Shown one piece after another: positions 1-9,360 of a stretch of DNA of 64,000 bases. The position numbers and the translations under genes were made by a program. Position 1 is the first letter of the stretch. Every line of letters starts with the position of its first letter. Below the pieces are notes generated by a model, which made no database searches, had not been told where the DNA came from, and worked only from the letters and a program-made list of their open reading frames with translations. The DNA is from CAZCJU01 sp964562175 (GTDB lineage Bacteria; Bacillota; Clostridia; Oscillospirales; CAG-272): positions 44,832 to 108,831 of the forward strand of contig CAZLRV010000003.1 of assembly GCA_964562175.1 (NCBI GenBank), read 5' to 3'.

Positions 1-1143
1 GAACACCGTTATGATTTTCTTATTCGGATATTCTATCCGCACCGACTCATACAACGCCTCGGCACTCAGCTTGTTATGTGCATAATCTACGATTACAACC
101 GTTCTGCCGTCACCGCTCTTGAATACTTCCATTCTGCCCGAAACATATGCGTTCTTCAATCCGTCCTTTATGCTTTGCTTGTCAATACCCATTTTCATAG
201 CCACGCCTATTGCGCACATTGCATTGTAAACATTGAACAGACCACTCATTGAAAGCTCGTACTCGTCGTACTCGCCCCACGCCTCAACACCGAAGCTGAT
301 GCTATCGCCGCACTTTTTCTTGTACACGCACTTTATATCGCTTTCCACGCCGTTTCCGTACGTGATAATATTACAGCCCTTGCCCCTTGCGTATTCAAGT
401 ACACGCTCAAAATGCTCCATATCCGAGCATATAACGGCGTTTGCGCAGTTATCGAACAGCTTCATCTTTGAAGTAAAGTAATCCTCAAAATCCTTATGTT
501 CAACATCGCTTATATGGTCGATACCGATATTCGTAAAGCAACCGAATCTGAAACGAATACCGTCAACACGTCGAAACTTCAACGCCTGCGCCGACGTTTC
601 TATCACCACATTCCGTATTCCGGACTTAACGCAATTCCCGAGCCGCCGCTGTAGCACGATAGCCTCTTGAGTCGTCAGGTGCGACTCCTCCTTGCTCACG
701 CCGTCGTAATTGTCGATAGTCGAAAAAATACCGCATTGACTGCCGTAATACGTGTCCAATATCGACTTTATAAAATAACAAGTCGTGCTTTTTCCCTTAG
801 TACCCGTCACACCGATAATATTGCACAGATCGCACGCCCTGTCGTAATACTCACGACCGAGAAGCGCCATGGCACGCCTGATATCGCTCACGATTATATG
901 ATCGCACTCGACATTATACTTCCGCTCGCCGACATATGCCACCGCACCGCGCCGTATCGCATCGACAAGATAATCCTCTTTGAAATGCACGCCCTTGCAT
1001 ACAAACAACGCCTTTCCCTCAACCTCTCTGTTGTCAAAGCTCAAGCACTCAAGCTCGACATCTCTATCGCTTATACACGCATCGACTACCAAGCCCGCAC
1101 CGCTCAATACATCAAGCAAATATCCTATCTCTCTGTTTTTCAT
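1..1143 (-). CDS. MurE-like UDP-N-acetylmuramyl-peptide ligase (3' end cut by window)
   Basis: Reading the minus strand from an ATG at 1143 gives about 381 residues with no stop before the window edge, so the C-terminal part is missing. It is a Mur ligase of the MurE type, which adds the third amino acid to UDP-MurNAc-L-Ala-D-Glu in the cytoplasm. Visible motifs are an N-terminal FDNREVEGKALFVCKG segment (substrate domain), the ATP loop GVTGTKGKST, LTTQEA in place of the usual TTP motif, an ETSAQAL segment, and DYAHN near the cut end. The start is preceded by GGTGAGG. The specificity motif (DNPR-like for diaminopimelate) would lie beyond the edge, so the added residue cannot be read. TKGKS and TTQ differ slightly from common MurE, so a paralogous Mur-like ligase is possible. 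Confidence 0.85.
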   Translation of the reverse strand, partial: MKNREIGYLLDVLSGAGLVVDACISDRDVELECLSFDNREVEGKALFVCKGVHFKEDYLVDAIRRGAVAYVGERKYNVECDHIIVSDIRRAMALLGREYYDRACDLCNIIGVTGTKGKSTTCYFIKSILDTYYGSQCGIFSTIDNYDGVSKEESHLTTQEAIVLQRRLGNCVKSGIRNVVIETSAQALKFRRVDGIRFRFGCFTNIGIDHISDVEHKDFEDYFTSKMKLFDNCANAVICSDMEHFERVLEYARGKGCNIITYGNGVESDIKCVYKKKCGDSISFGVEAWGEYDEYELSMSGLFNVYNAMCAIGVAMKMGIDKQSIKDGLKNAYVSGRMEVFKSGDGRTVVIVDYAHNKLSAEALYESVRIEYPNKKIITVF

Positions 1144-1217
1144 TCTATCCTCACCCGATTTAATACTATAATCCTACCACAAATATCGTCCCTTGTCAAG
1201 TGAATATCGCCCGATTG

Positions 1218-1272
1218 ACAAAAAATATTCCCGACAGATAGACCTGTACAGATCGCCCTGTCGGGAATATTT
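1218..1272 (-). terminator. Rho-independent terminator of the PqqD/fibro-slime/peptide operon
   Basis: The arms at 1223-1237 and 1258-1272 form a perfect 15-bp stem containing ATTCCCGACAG, with a 20-nt loop. On the minus strand the stem runs into about six T residues. It lies just downstream of the 76-residue peptide gene and separates that operon from the MurE-like gene. Confidence 0.85.
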
Positions 1273-1284
1273 CATTTTATGAGT

Positions 1285-1515
1285 TTATGAGTTCACTATG
1301 ACCGTGATCGTATGATAGCACGTTCCGTCGTACTCCGGACCCATCATTTCGCCGTAATCGCCTTCGCATCCTTCTGTGGCAGAGTTAAATGCATTCCACT
1401 GTTCTTTTGCCATAGCTATCCAATCGTCTCCGCAGGATCCTGCGATTTTCGTTGTCAGCTCGAATTCCTCGAACTGTACCGTAGGAACAATATAAGCTTT
1501 TTTCATATTCTTCAT
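1285..1515 (-). CDS. 76-residue Cys-containing peptide, possible RiPP-like precursor
   Basis: This small gene has its own AGAGGAG ribosome site 8 nt before the ATG, lies 21 bp after the giant secreted protein gene and is followed by a terminator, so it is very likely real. The N-terminal part (KKAYIVPTVQFEEFELTT, residues 5-22) resembles the leader-like N-termini of short Clostridia peptides found near PqqD-type genes. It is followed by IAGSCG and a core rich in Gly, Asp and Glu with cysteines at 28, 50 and 66. It has no hydrophobic signal peptide. The link to a PqqD protein in the same operon suggests a modified peptide, but no modifying enzyme is visible in the operon. The function is inferred. 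A small unmodified secreted or regulatory protein is the alternative. Confidence 0.7.
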   Translation of the reverse strand: MKNMKKAYIVPTVQFEEFELTTKIAGSCGDDWIAMAKEQWNAFNSATEGCEGDYGEMMGPEYDGTCYHTITVIVNS

Positions 1516-1536
1516 TTCAACTGCTCCTCTCGGAAA

Positions 1537-4500
1537 TTATTCTTCAACCGTAATAGTCTTAACAACGTTCATGGGTGACTCTCTGCCGTCCTTGTCAAGT
1601 GCGGTAAACGTGTACTTGTAAGTACCCGCCTCAAGCACTCCGAGGTCAACACTCATCATCGCCTTTTCGCCGTAAGCTACCGTGTTCTGCGATACTATCT
1701 CAACTTCGTTGCCGTTTTCATCAACTGCCTTTACGCTCGTTGCGTTTGCACTTGCTATAACGCTTACGACAACATTCTCGCCGTACTCGTATGCAACTGC
1801 CGCCGATACGGAATCGATCGTGATATTCTCATTGATCTGATATCCCTCGTTAGCCGCAAGCATTACGCCCATTACGCTCTTAACGATTTCCGCATCCAAG
1901 CTTGTCGCAACCGCACCGCCCTTTACAACGTCACCCAAATTGAATTCCTCAAGCGTACATCCCGCATATTTAATGTTGGATACGCTGACAACGGAATCCT
2001 CATCGTCGCCGTTTCTGTCGAGCATTACGATAACGGTATACGAGCCGTCAACGTTGTTAATGCACTTGCTTACATCTATAGAGTGGTACATAGCCGTGTA
2101 AGAGGTTATCTTAGTCGAAGTAGCAGGTAAGGTCAATTTTTCGGTAGCTATATCGTAGCCGACATATTCATACCAACCAAGGTCATTACCCGATGCCTTC
2201 TTTGCCTCTATCTCAAGCACTACATCCTCTACACTTACGCCGTCATTGGGAAGTACTCTGAATACCAACGCATTTCTGTTGCCCATGAGGTAGACCTCAT
2301 TGTTAGGACCGACATTCGCATAGCTGTAAGTGCCGTCGCTATCGGAGAACGACCATTCGCCGTCCTTAAGTTCATCCTTCCAATACGTGTCGATACGCTC
2401 AACAACGGAGTTACCTGCAGAGAAGCTTACCTGCGTTCCCGTTCCGTCGCCCGTAGGAACGAAATCAACTATTCCTACCGTGGGATTGTTCTTAAGAATG
2501 TTTGCACGAAGCTCCTCGATAGTAACATTCTGTTCTTTATAATGGTTGGTAATATTACTGTCGTTCTTTACCGGATCGTAAATTCTTACACCGTCAAGGT
2601 AGAATCTCGTACCCTTGCCGTTTACAGGCTTTGAAACGTAGATTTCAACCGTGTACTCGTTGTAAGGCAAATCACGTATGCTTATTATCGGCACCTGATC
2701 GAGATGTCCGTTTACATACTGCGTGATGACGATCTTCTGTTTTTCTATATCACCGTTGTTCTTTTTGACAACTACACGTACCATTGCGGATGAAAGGTTC
2801 GTGAAGCTTATCAGCTCAAAGCCCGTACCGTTAAAGGTGAATGTTGCGTTCTTATTTGCTCCGCTGTAATCCGTTGCGTCCGTGTACAGTGCCGCATATG
2901 TTCCGTTACTGAAGTTGTAGTTGTTACCTACACCGTCAAAGCCGCCGATACCTTTCTTGAAGGTGTAGCCGCCAAGACCTGTGTACCATTTGAACTGGCT
3001 GTTTTTTTCAATCGTGTCAACGGTCGTCGTATCGTCGAGGTAAGACTTATCATATCCGTAATTCTCGTTTTGATTCGAGGACTGAGTATTTTGTGTCGTA
3101 CCTGTGACCTTGCCTGTGTTCAAGCCGTTACTATAAACTATCGAACCGATATTCTCCTCGTAATATACGACATATGCAGGTACAAAGCTTATCTTCTTGT
3201 ACATCTGAATACCGTATTTTACGGAATACTTTTGAGCGTTATCGGTAGACTGACAAGTTTCGTCGGTAATACCTACCGCCACGTAAACATCATCCGAACC
3301 ATGCAAGAACTTCGAGGGTGTGTAAGTCAGGGGCGTAGCAGCTGCGGCAGTCGAACCGGCAGTGCCTGCAAATGAACCGTATGTTCCGGTTTCACTGAAA
3401 TTGCTCGTGTAGCCCTCAACCGTACCGCTTGTCGTAGCGGTGGGCGCACTCTTCTTGAAGCCCAATATTTCTCTAAGCTCGTCGCCGTTTGTCGACAAGC
3501 TCAACGTGTCACCACTGCCGCCCAAATAAGGCGTACCGTCTTTCTCACCGGGATCGGCATATACCGTAACCGGCAAGCCGTAGTCAAGTACATACGTTAC
3601 ATCACTCAAGCCGTACGTAAATACCGTTACACCGTAAGGACCGAATTTCTGAACCTGCTGTGTAGTCGGGTCTTGGGCAATCAACGTAAAGAAGTATGAC
3701 GTTGTACCCGTGTTCTTAACATTCGAGGTGACCTTAGTGTCTGAAATATTATATCCGTCTTGATATGCACCCGAAAGTGTCGTACCCGCTGTGATCTTGT
3801 GATCTCCGCTCGTTATCTTGTTCTTGTTCGCATCACTGATGTAAACACCTATCGTGTTGTCTTTCTTCAATGCTCCGTATGTCGAGCTTCCTATTCTCGT
3901 GCTGTCGCTTATTACATCCGTAATGCTGTAAGTACGGTTGTGGTCCTCCCAAAGGTATATCCACAGATCCGATATGTTTACAACGAACTGTGCGTTACCC
4001 TCAAGCGCCTTGTACTGTCCACCGCCCTGATCGAACTGTGAACGTACACTTACCGTATTTACAAATGTATTTTGGTCGATATTTGACTGAGTAAGGTAGT
4101 ATATAACTCCCTTGATCGTCATTTTTTGTCCCGACGTTATACCTTTCTTAAGTACAGATTTTGCACTTCCCAAATCGAGATTTGAGTAGGTATTGACCGT
4201 CTTGCCTGTCGAATCCGTTATTATTATTGTAAGCTCGCTGAGCTGTCTGTTTGTCGTGCTTCCGCCCTTGGGAGTATATGAACCAAGCTCACATCTCCAT
4301 GAGGAATCGCTTGCATTGTCATATCCGAGCGCAAATCCGAGAGCCGAATCCGTAAACTGCATATATTCGATCTTGTTACTCGTGTCCTTTGAAATGTTCT
4401 CTGCCGAGAAGGTATATTGAAGCTTGTCGGAATCCTGTACGTTGTCACCGAACTCCAGCTGCTCGCCTTCAAGATAGCAATCCTTTTCAACAGGCATATC

Positions 4501-7500
4501 CGGAGATGAAAGACGAATGTTTGTCTGTATTGCAAAGTTTGCCGCAATACCGTGACGCTCCATGTAGAAGAATCTGAACTCATAGCTCTCGCCCTCAACA
4601 AGTCCGAGCTTGTTCTTTACGTCGTTTACGTAAAGCTCAACATCCGTACGTGAGTGAGCGCCGCCTATATCAAGCACAAGTTGATTGTTGATAAAGAGGT
4701 AAACGTCATCGTCTCCCATGAATCGGAAGTAAAGGTTATCCGCTTCGTGATAAACGAATGCCGCATGACCTTCCATTGAGAAGTTGTAGTTAAAGCCGGT
4801 ATATCTATCACCGAAAGGAGAGTTGATCGTAGTTGCATCCTCACCGAGATAGAAAGGATCCGTGTCGCCGTAGCCAAGCGCTGTTTTGCTTCCGCCCATT
4901 CCCTGCATTGAATTTCTGCTTGAACCCAAGGGGTTAAACATATAGTTATAGTCCGGAAGGGGTGATACTCTTGTTTGACCATTCTTTATCTTATAGTAAG
5001 GAGTCGAAACCGTCTGGGTATTGTAGATGGACTTGCTTTCCTCGTCGTATTTTGTGCCGGCAAATCCGGAGCTGAATGTGTAGTTATACTTACCGTTGTT
5101 ATCGACGCTTCGTACAAGTGCGAGGTTGTTATAGTTGCTTATCTCCATGCTGTAGCCCGTGCCGGTAACATTTCTATTTTGGTCTTGACCGGTGACATAG
5201 AGGCTGTTGAGCATATAGAGTGCAACATCCATGCAGGTGAAGCTGCCCTTGGCGCCGTTTTTGAAATTGCTGAGATTGTAATTTCTGCTCTTGGCGGTAT
5301 TGTAATCGCCTACTTCATAATGTGCATATGCACCGAACAGACCGTTTGCCGTGCTGTCATTGAGCTTTGATCTGAGAAGTGCCGCAAAATCTTTTCCCTT
5401 ACCGTAAAGCTCGTCGTTTACCTCGCCGATTATCATATTGTGGTGCAAGTAGCCCTTGGCATACGCTGAATTCTGGGTGCCTTCCTTAAGTGCATAAGCT
5501 AAGACATTTGCCAAAAACTCAACCGTACCCTGCTTGTATACGGGCTTTCCGTTTACAAGTGTAGCCTCGGTAAGTCCCTGTACCGCTATACCGCGTATAA
5601 GAGTACCGTAGCTCGTATTAACACGATTGCTGACATTATAAGAAGTGGCGTGTTGCAAATAATTCTGAGAGCCCGGTCTTATCGTACCTGTGCCGTTAAT
5701 ACCGAATAGATACGCATCGTCGGTCTTCGTGAAATTAGCGGTATAGTTATCATTGCCGTTTCCTGTGGTTTTCTGCTCCAATGCAAGACCGAAAGCAATA
5801 TGGTTGCTCCGCTGTTGTGCATAATCAACGACGGGGTTGTAGAAGGTAGCGTAAAATTTGCAATATGCTTTTTGCTCCTCTACGCTCTTGCTTGAACCGT
5901 CTTTCTTGGAATATTGCAAGAATGCGACCGCACCGCAATCGAGTGTACTGCCGTTTGAGCTTGAAACATATATTTGACTGCCCTTCCAGTTCATCGCTTT
6001 CAATTCAACGGCAGCTGTGTGCCATTGACCGTCATTTCTTACATCCGGTATCTCAAGTCTCATCGATGATTCTATCGTAAAGTTGTCCCGTCTCGTCTCA
6101 ACATTCAAATACAGCTTATCAGCCCCTGTTTTATAACGCACGTTTGCGTAGTATACGGCTTGGTCGTTTACCGTACCCAAGTCATCCAAGGTCAGACCAT
6201 TTCTATTGTAGGCATACAAGAATATCATTTGCTGGTCGTATTTGTCACGATATGTGTGTGAGTTCGCATCACCGCCGCTTGACCAGCCCGCAGTGTATGT
6301 TCCTTCAAAATCGGCGTAGTTCATTGCCGCAACGGAGCATATCTTAAGAGTTCCGGAATAGTCGAGCTTAAAGCCATATGCATCTGAGCCTGTTGCGATC
6401 TTGATGAACAGATCGTGCCATTTGTTATCTTTATATATCTTATAGTCCGATGCACTTGATGCAATCGCGTTACCATTTGTGTCCGTATAACGTGCGGTTA
6501 TGCTCGTAACATCGGAGGTCTTATAGCGGACTCTCATATATCTGTGCGTGCTGATTGTCAAAGTCTGTTGTTTACCTACCGCATTCCATTTCTTTGAAAA
6601 ACCGTTCGTAAAGCTGTGATACGGGTAATAAGCATCGTCCGTTGCCATTTGACTGCCGTTATCGTTAATACATATGGCAACATATTGAATGTCAATGGTG
6701 CTGCCATTGTTATTCCCGTTATCGGTAAAGTCAAACCATATTTTTTTAATGTTGCCGGTCCAATTGGCATTGCTTTTCATATTGAATACAAGATTGTGCC
6801 AATTTCCGTCTTTGTTAAGCGACTTTCCGACACGTTTTCCACCATCACGTCCACCGTCACCGTTTTGGAAGAATATACCCATATCGGACGCATTGGTATT
6901 TGAAGTTTTGTATCTGACAACTATACTTCCGTAGTTATCCGCCTTAAGTTCTTTACCTATGCTTCCGAAATCGGCAAGAATGTAAGCATCTCCGTTTGAA
7001 ACTTCTGTCTCAAATGTATAATAATCGCCGTTCGCATCGTATGTCGAACTGTATTTACCATCGGGATAAGAGGTGCCGTTTACATTCTTTGCCAATGTTA
7101 CGAATCGAGTATACTCATAATTGTAATCGTATAATGCCTCGTTTTGTGAAACTCTGGCGGCTTTCGGGTCGATCTTACCGTAATCGCGGCGCAACACCTC
7201 ATCCCTTGTTGCATTGTATTCTATCTGATATTTACCAAACCACATTTCGTTGAACTCAAAGAGCATACCGTCGGCGGCATAGTCTCTTATCGTTATGGGG
7301 AGGTAAATAGCGTCGTTCGTCGTTACCTGATTGTAACCGTTGACTCTCGCAACATCAGCTTCGTTTGTGGAATCATATGATTGAGCGGTGAAATTATCCA
7401 AGCACATCTCGGAATTTTCACCCGAGTCGCCGCGGCTTACAAAGCAGAAACGGCTGTAGTTACGGATAAGTGAATTGTCGACCGTTGTCAGCTCGATACC

Positions 7501-8538
7501 GCCGGCATCCTTTACGGAGCAGGTTCTGTAATACATACTTGTATCGTCTGTGATAGCAGCTTTTTCGGCAAAGGTTATGGTTTTTTCGTCGGCACCGGTC
7601 TGAGCCAAAAGGTGCGTCTTCATGCCGAGCGTACCGTAATTTCTGCCCTCGATGATAAAAAGCAATCTGCCGTTGAGATAGAATGTTATCGTTGCAAGGC
7701 TATTGTATATCTCTTTATTGCTCGACGGATTCAAATACTCACGACCGTTGTCAACTATTCTGTAGTCGTTCCACTGGGTAAGATCCTCCTGGACTTGGAA
7801 ATTAACAAACACGTTGTCGACATATCTGTTCGAATAGCCGCTTCCGGTAAGTGCCTTTTTTATTACCAGTGTAAGTGTATGCTTACCCGATACCCAAAGG
7901 CCTATACCCGAGCCGCCGATGAATTTCTGGGTCTGCGTATCTCCTGAGCTTACAAGCGAATCGCTCTCGTAGTAGTTCAACGTAGCATAGTTAGGCTTTC
8001 TATACGCCTCAAAGTCTCCGGAGTCGCCTCTGAAAAAGAATGCGTTAGGGCTTGTGACGGATGTAACCGCCGATTTATACCGGAAGTTCAGCTCATAGCC
8101 CTGAGCTGCGTTTTTGTTGTTCGTTACGGCGTAGAAATTCGTTATCATCTGGAAATATTCATTTCCGTCGATCTTTAAATATTTCGAGCCGTCGGCACTG
8201 CCCTCCGAGGTAATGTAACCGGGGTTATTTCCCGAGCTTCCATTTGCTATAGTCGGAGTGAAGTAGTTCCAACCGCTTGCGCCGTGCGTTGCGTTTGATT
8301 TTTTTGTCATTATCGATTGTCCTTCCGCATCGCCGGCAAGATCGAAGGACAGATCTGCCCACTTGTCGTTATCAGAGTCTATAAAAGTCTTTGCGCTTGC
8401 GGGTCGTCCTATGGCTTCTCGTTCAAAGCCCGGTATCGTTCCGCTGTATGTATATGCAAGCATATCAACGGGAAGCGATGTAGCGAGCATTATTGCCGTG
8501 AGGACACAGGCAAACAAGCGCAGCTTAAATCTCTTCAT
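1537..8538 (-). CDS. Giant secreted surface protein with fibro-slime/PA14-like domain (2333 aa)
   Basis: The protein starts with a signal peptide (hydrophobic segment at about residues 7-28) behind a strong AGGAGGA site. A region at about residues 1180-1340 has fibro-slime/PA14-like features: SMEGHAAFVYHEADNLYFRF, then GDDDVYLFINNQLVLDIGG, then YEFRFFYMERH, the pattern of a carbohydrate-binding or adhesive beta-sandwich. The N-terminal half carries at least three beta-sandwich repeats marked by VRYKT followed about 45 residues later by a WH motif (near residues 534-583, 663-713 and 796-845). The rest is Ser/Thr/Asn-rich beta-type sequence. I see no LPXTG motif, no C-terminal membrane helix and no catalytic domain. 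It is probably an extracellular adhesin, fibre or glycan-binding protein. It is cotranscribed with a PqqD-like gene upstream and the small Cys peptide downstream. Confidence 0.85.
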   Translation of the reverse strand: MKRFKLRLFACVLTAIMLATSLPVDMLAYTYSGTIPGFEREAIGRPASAKTFIDSDNDKWADLSFDLAGDAEGQSIMTKKSNATHGASGWNYFTPTIANGSSGNNPGYITSEGSADGSKYLKIDGNEYFQMITNFYAVTNNKNAAQGYELNFRYKSAVTSVTSPNAFFFRGDSGDFEAYRKPNYATLNYYESDSLVSSGDTQTQKFIGGSGIGLWVSGKHTLTLVIKKALTGSGYSNRYVDNVFVNFQVQEDLTQWNDYRIVDNGREYLNPSSNKEIYNSLATITFYLNGRLLFIIEGRNYGTLGMKTHLLAQTGADEKTITFAEKAAITDDTSMYYRTCSVKDAGGIELTTVDNSLIRNYSRFCFVSRGDSGENSEMCLDNFTAQSYDSTNEADVARVNGYNQVTTNDAIYLPITIRDYAADGMLFEFNEMWFGKYQIEYNATRDEVLRRDYGKIDPKAARVSQNEALYDYNYEYTRFVTLAKNVNGTSYPDGKYSSTYDANGDYYTFETEVSNGDAYILADFGSIGKELKADNYGSIVVRYKTSNTNASDMGIFFQNGDGGRDGGKRVGKSLNKDGNWHNLVFNMKSNANWTGNIKKIWFDFTDNGNNNGSTIDIQYVAICINDNGSQMATDDAYYPYHSFTNGFSKKWNAVGKQQTLTISTHRYMRVRYKTSDVTSITARYTDTNGNAIASSASDYKIYKDNKWHDLFIKIATGSDAYGFKLDYSGTLKICSVAAMNYADFEGTYTAGWSSGGDANSHTYRDKYDQQMIFLYAYNRNGLTLDDLGTVNDQAVYYANVRYKTGADKLYLNVETRRDNFTIESSMRLEIPDVRNDGQWHTAAVELKAMNWKGSQIYVSSSNGSTLDCGAVAFLQYSKKDGSSKSVEEQKAYCKFYATFYNPVVDYAQQRSNHIAFGLALEQKTTGNGNDNYTANFTKTDDAYLFGINGTGTIRPGSQNYLQHATSYNVSNRVNTSYGTLIRGIAVQGLTEATLVNGKPVYKQGTVEFLANVLAYALKEGTQNSAYAKGYLHHNMIIGEVNDELYGKGKDFAALLRSKLNDSTANGLFGAYAHYEVGDYNTAKSRNYNLSNFKNGAKGSFTCMDVALYMLNSLYVTGQDQNRNVTGTGYSMEISNYNNLALVRSVDNNGKYNYTFSSGFAGTKYDEESKSIYNTQTVSTPYYKIKNGQTRVSPLPDYNYMFNPLGSSRNSMQGMGGSKTALGYGDTDPFYLGEDATTINSPFGDRYTGFNYNFSMEGHAAFVYHEADNLYFRFMGDDDVYLFINNQLVLDIGGAHSRTDVELYVNDVKNKLGLVEGESYEFRFFYMERHGIAANFAIQTNIRLSSPDMPVEKDCYLEGEQLEFGDNVQDSDKLQYTFSAENISKDTSNKIEYMQFTDSALGFALGYDNASDSSWRCELGSYTPKGGSTTNRQLSELTIIITDSTGKTVNTYSNLDLGSAKSVLKKGITSGQKMTIKGVIYYLTQSNIDQNTFVNTVSVRSQFDQGGGQYKALEGNAQFVVNISDLWIYLWEDHNRTYSITDVISDSTRIGSSTYGALKKDNTIGVYISDANKNKITSGDHKITAGTTLSGAYQDGYNISDTKVTSNVKNTGTTSYFFTLIAQDPTTQQVQKFGPYGVTVFTYGLSDVTYVLDYGLPVTVYADPGEKDGTPYLGGSGDTLSLSTNGDELREILGFKKSAPTATTSGTVEGYTSNFSETGTYGSFAGTAGSTAAAATPLTYTPSKFLHGSDDVYVAVGITDETCQSTDNAQKYSVKYGIQMYKKISFVPAYVVYYEENIGSIVYSNGLNTGKVTGTTQNTQSSNQNENYGYDKSYLDDTTTVDTIEKNSQFKWYTGLGGYTFKKGIGGFDGVGNNYNFSNGTYAALYTDATDYSGANKNATFTFNGTGFELISFTNLSSAMVRVVVKKNNGDIEKQKIVITQYVNGHLDQVPIISIRDLPYNEYTVEIYVSKPVNGKGTRFYLDGVRIYDPVKNDSNITNHYKEQNVTIEELRANILKNNPTVGIVDFVPTGDGTGTQVSFSAGNSVVERIDTYWKDELKDGEWSFSDSDGTYSYANVGPNNEVYLMGNRNALVFRVLPNDGVSVEDVVLEIEAKKASGNDLGWYEYVGYDIATEKLTLPATSTKITSYTAMYHSIDVSKCINNVDGSYTVIVMLDRNGDDEDSVVSVSNIKYAGCTLEEFNLGDVVKGGAVATSLDAEIVKSVMGVMLAANEGYQINENITIDSVSAAVAYEYGENVVVSVIASANATSVKAVDENGNEVEIVSQNTVAYGEKAMMSVDLGVLEAGTYKYTFTALDKDGRESPMNVVKTITVEE

Positions 8539-8641
8539 AAAATTTCCTCCTAATTCGTTTTAAGAAAGAATGTTTCATCTATTTTAATCGGTCGCATCGG
8601 CTGTCACGCCGTGCGTACCGTTATGTAAGTTATCGAGGAGT

Positions 8642-8908
8642 CTACTCAGTCAGCAGGCCTTTAAGTCTGAGCATACGCAGCATCTTTTCGATATCGTCCT
8701 CGGCTTGATCCTTTTCCACCTCGTACTCATCGCACAAGAGCCGCACAAGCTCATCCGTTGTAACATCCTCGCCCAAGCGTTGCATTATCAGCGCACCTGA
8801 TTCGGATGTGGTGATAATACCCTCATACGGATCGGAGCATGAGTTTACGGCAACAAAAACATATTCTCCCGCTATCTTTTTCATAACGAGCTTTTGTCTT
8901 AATCGCAT
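8642..8908 (-). CDS. PqqD-family protein (stand-alone RiPP recognition element)
   Basis: This 88-residue protein has the PqqD pattern: an N-terminal beta section with IAGEYVFVAV, then GIITTSESGALIMQRL, then two helices with DELVRLLCDEYEV and a C-terminal LRLKGLLTE. PqqD-type domains bind leader peptides of ribosomally made, modified peptides and present them to a modifying enzyme. The ATG at 8908 follows a near-perfect AAGGAGGG site and a strong promoter. It is the first gene of an operon with the giant fibro-slime protein and the 76-residue Cys peptide, the obvious candidate partner. No radical SAM or kinase-like partner is present in the operon. The family assignment is firm; the role is inferred. 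Confidence 0.85.
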   Translation of the reverse strand: MRLRQKLVMKKIAGEYVFVAVNSCSDPYEGIITTSESGALIMQRLGEDVTTDELVRLLCDEYEVEKDQAEDDIEKMLRMLRLKGLLTE

Positions 8909-8942
8909 ACCTCTACCCTCCTTCGTATAATTTTACGGAGAT

Positions 8943-8971
8943 ATTGTATCATACAAAATATAATTTGTCAA
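8943..8971 (-). promoter_or_regulatory. Promoter of the PqqD/fibro-slime/peptide operon
   Basis: On the minus strand a perfect -35 TTGACA (8971-8966) and a -10 TACAAT (8948-8943) are separated by 17 bp. The expected start of transcription is about 28 nt before the PqqD-like ATG. Confidence 0.8.
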
Positions 8972-9297
8972 GTGTTTTTGCAAAAAATTTTACATTTTTT
9001 CTTGGTTCTTCGGAGAAAATACGATCTGCCGTTTTGTTCGTTTCGACAGGGGCTTTTAGTGCGAATATATTTTGCGGCATGGTCCGTCATAGTGGAATAA
9101 TCGGCGGCTCGGTGGGTCTATTTGAAAAAAAGAAATTTCGTATTCGCCCACAGTCCGGTTCGCCTTCCGCTCTTTCACGGAGGGTGTCTTATTATATGAT
9201 TACAATTCGAAGGTGGGATATATCGACGTAGGGCGTCGGTTTTTGAGGGACGGGCGTGAATATTTACAAAATATTTTTTCATAATTCACATTAGTTC
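8972..9297. other. Intergenic region between divergent promoters, no gene seen
   Basis: This spacer lies between the minus-strand PqqD promoter and the plus-strand transketolase promoter. It has one open frame of about 95 codons, but that frame has no ribosome site, low-complexity content and no family resemblance. I see no convincing hairpin, repeat or RNA gene in it. Confidence 0.6.
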
Positions 9298-9326
9298 TTG
9301 ACAATCGGCTATGAATAATGTATAAT
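9298..9326 (+). promoter_or_regulatory. Promoter of the transketolase-truB-mfd operon
   Basis: Perfect TTGACA (9298-9303) and TATAAT (9321-9326) boxes are separated by 17 bp. The leader to the ATG at 9361 is about 28 nt and includes GAAAGGA. Confidence 0.9.
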
Positions 9327-9360
9327 ATATAGAGTTTACAAAATACGAAAGGATCAGACC

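Noticed and set aside
667..1203. 178-codon plus-strand open frame opposite the MurE-like gene
   Set aside because: It is a shadow of the ligase on the other strand. It has no ribosome site and no family features, whereas the minus-strand frame has full Mur motifs.
8944..9231. 95-codon plus-strand frame between PqqD-like and transketolase genes
   Set aside because: No Shine-Dalgarno, unnatural composition, and it overlaps the minus-strand promoter. Treated as non-coding.
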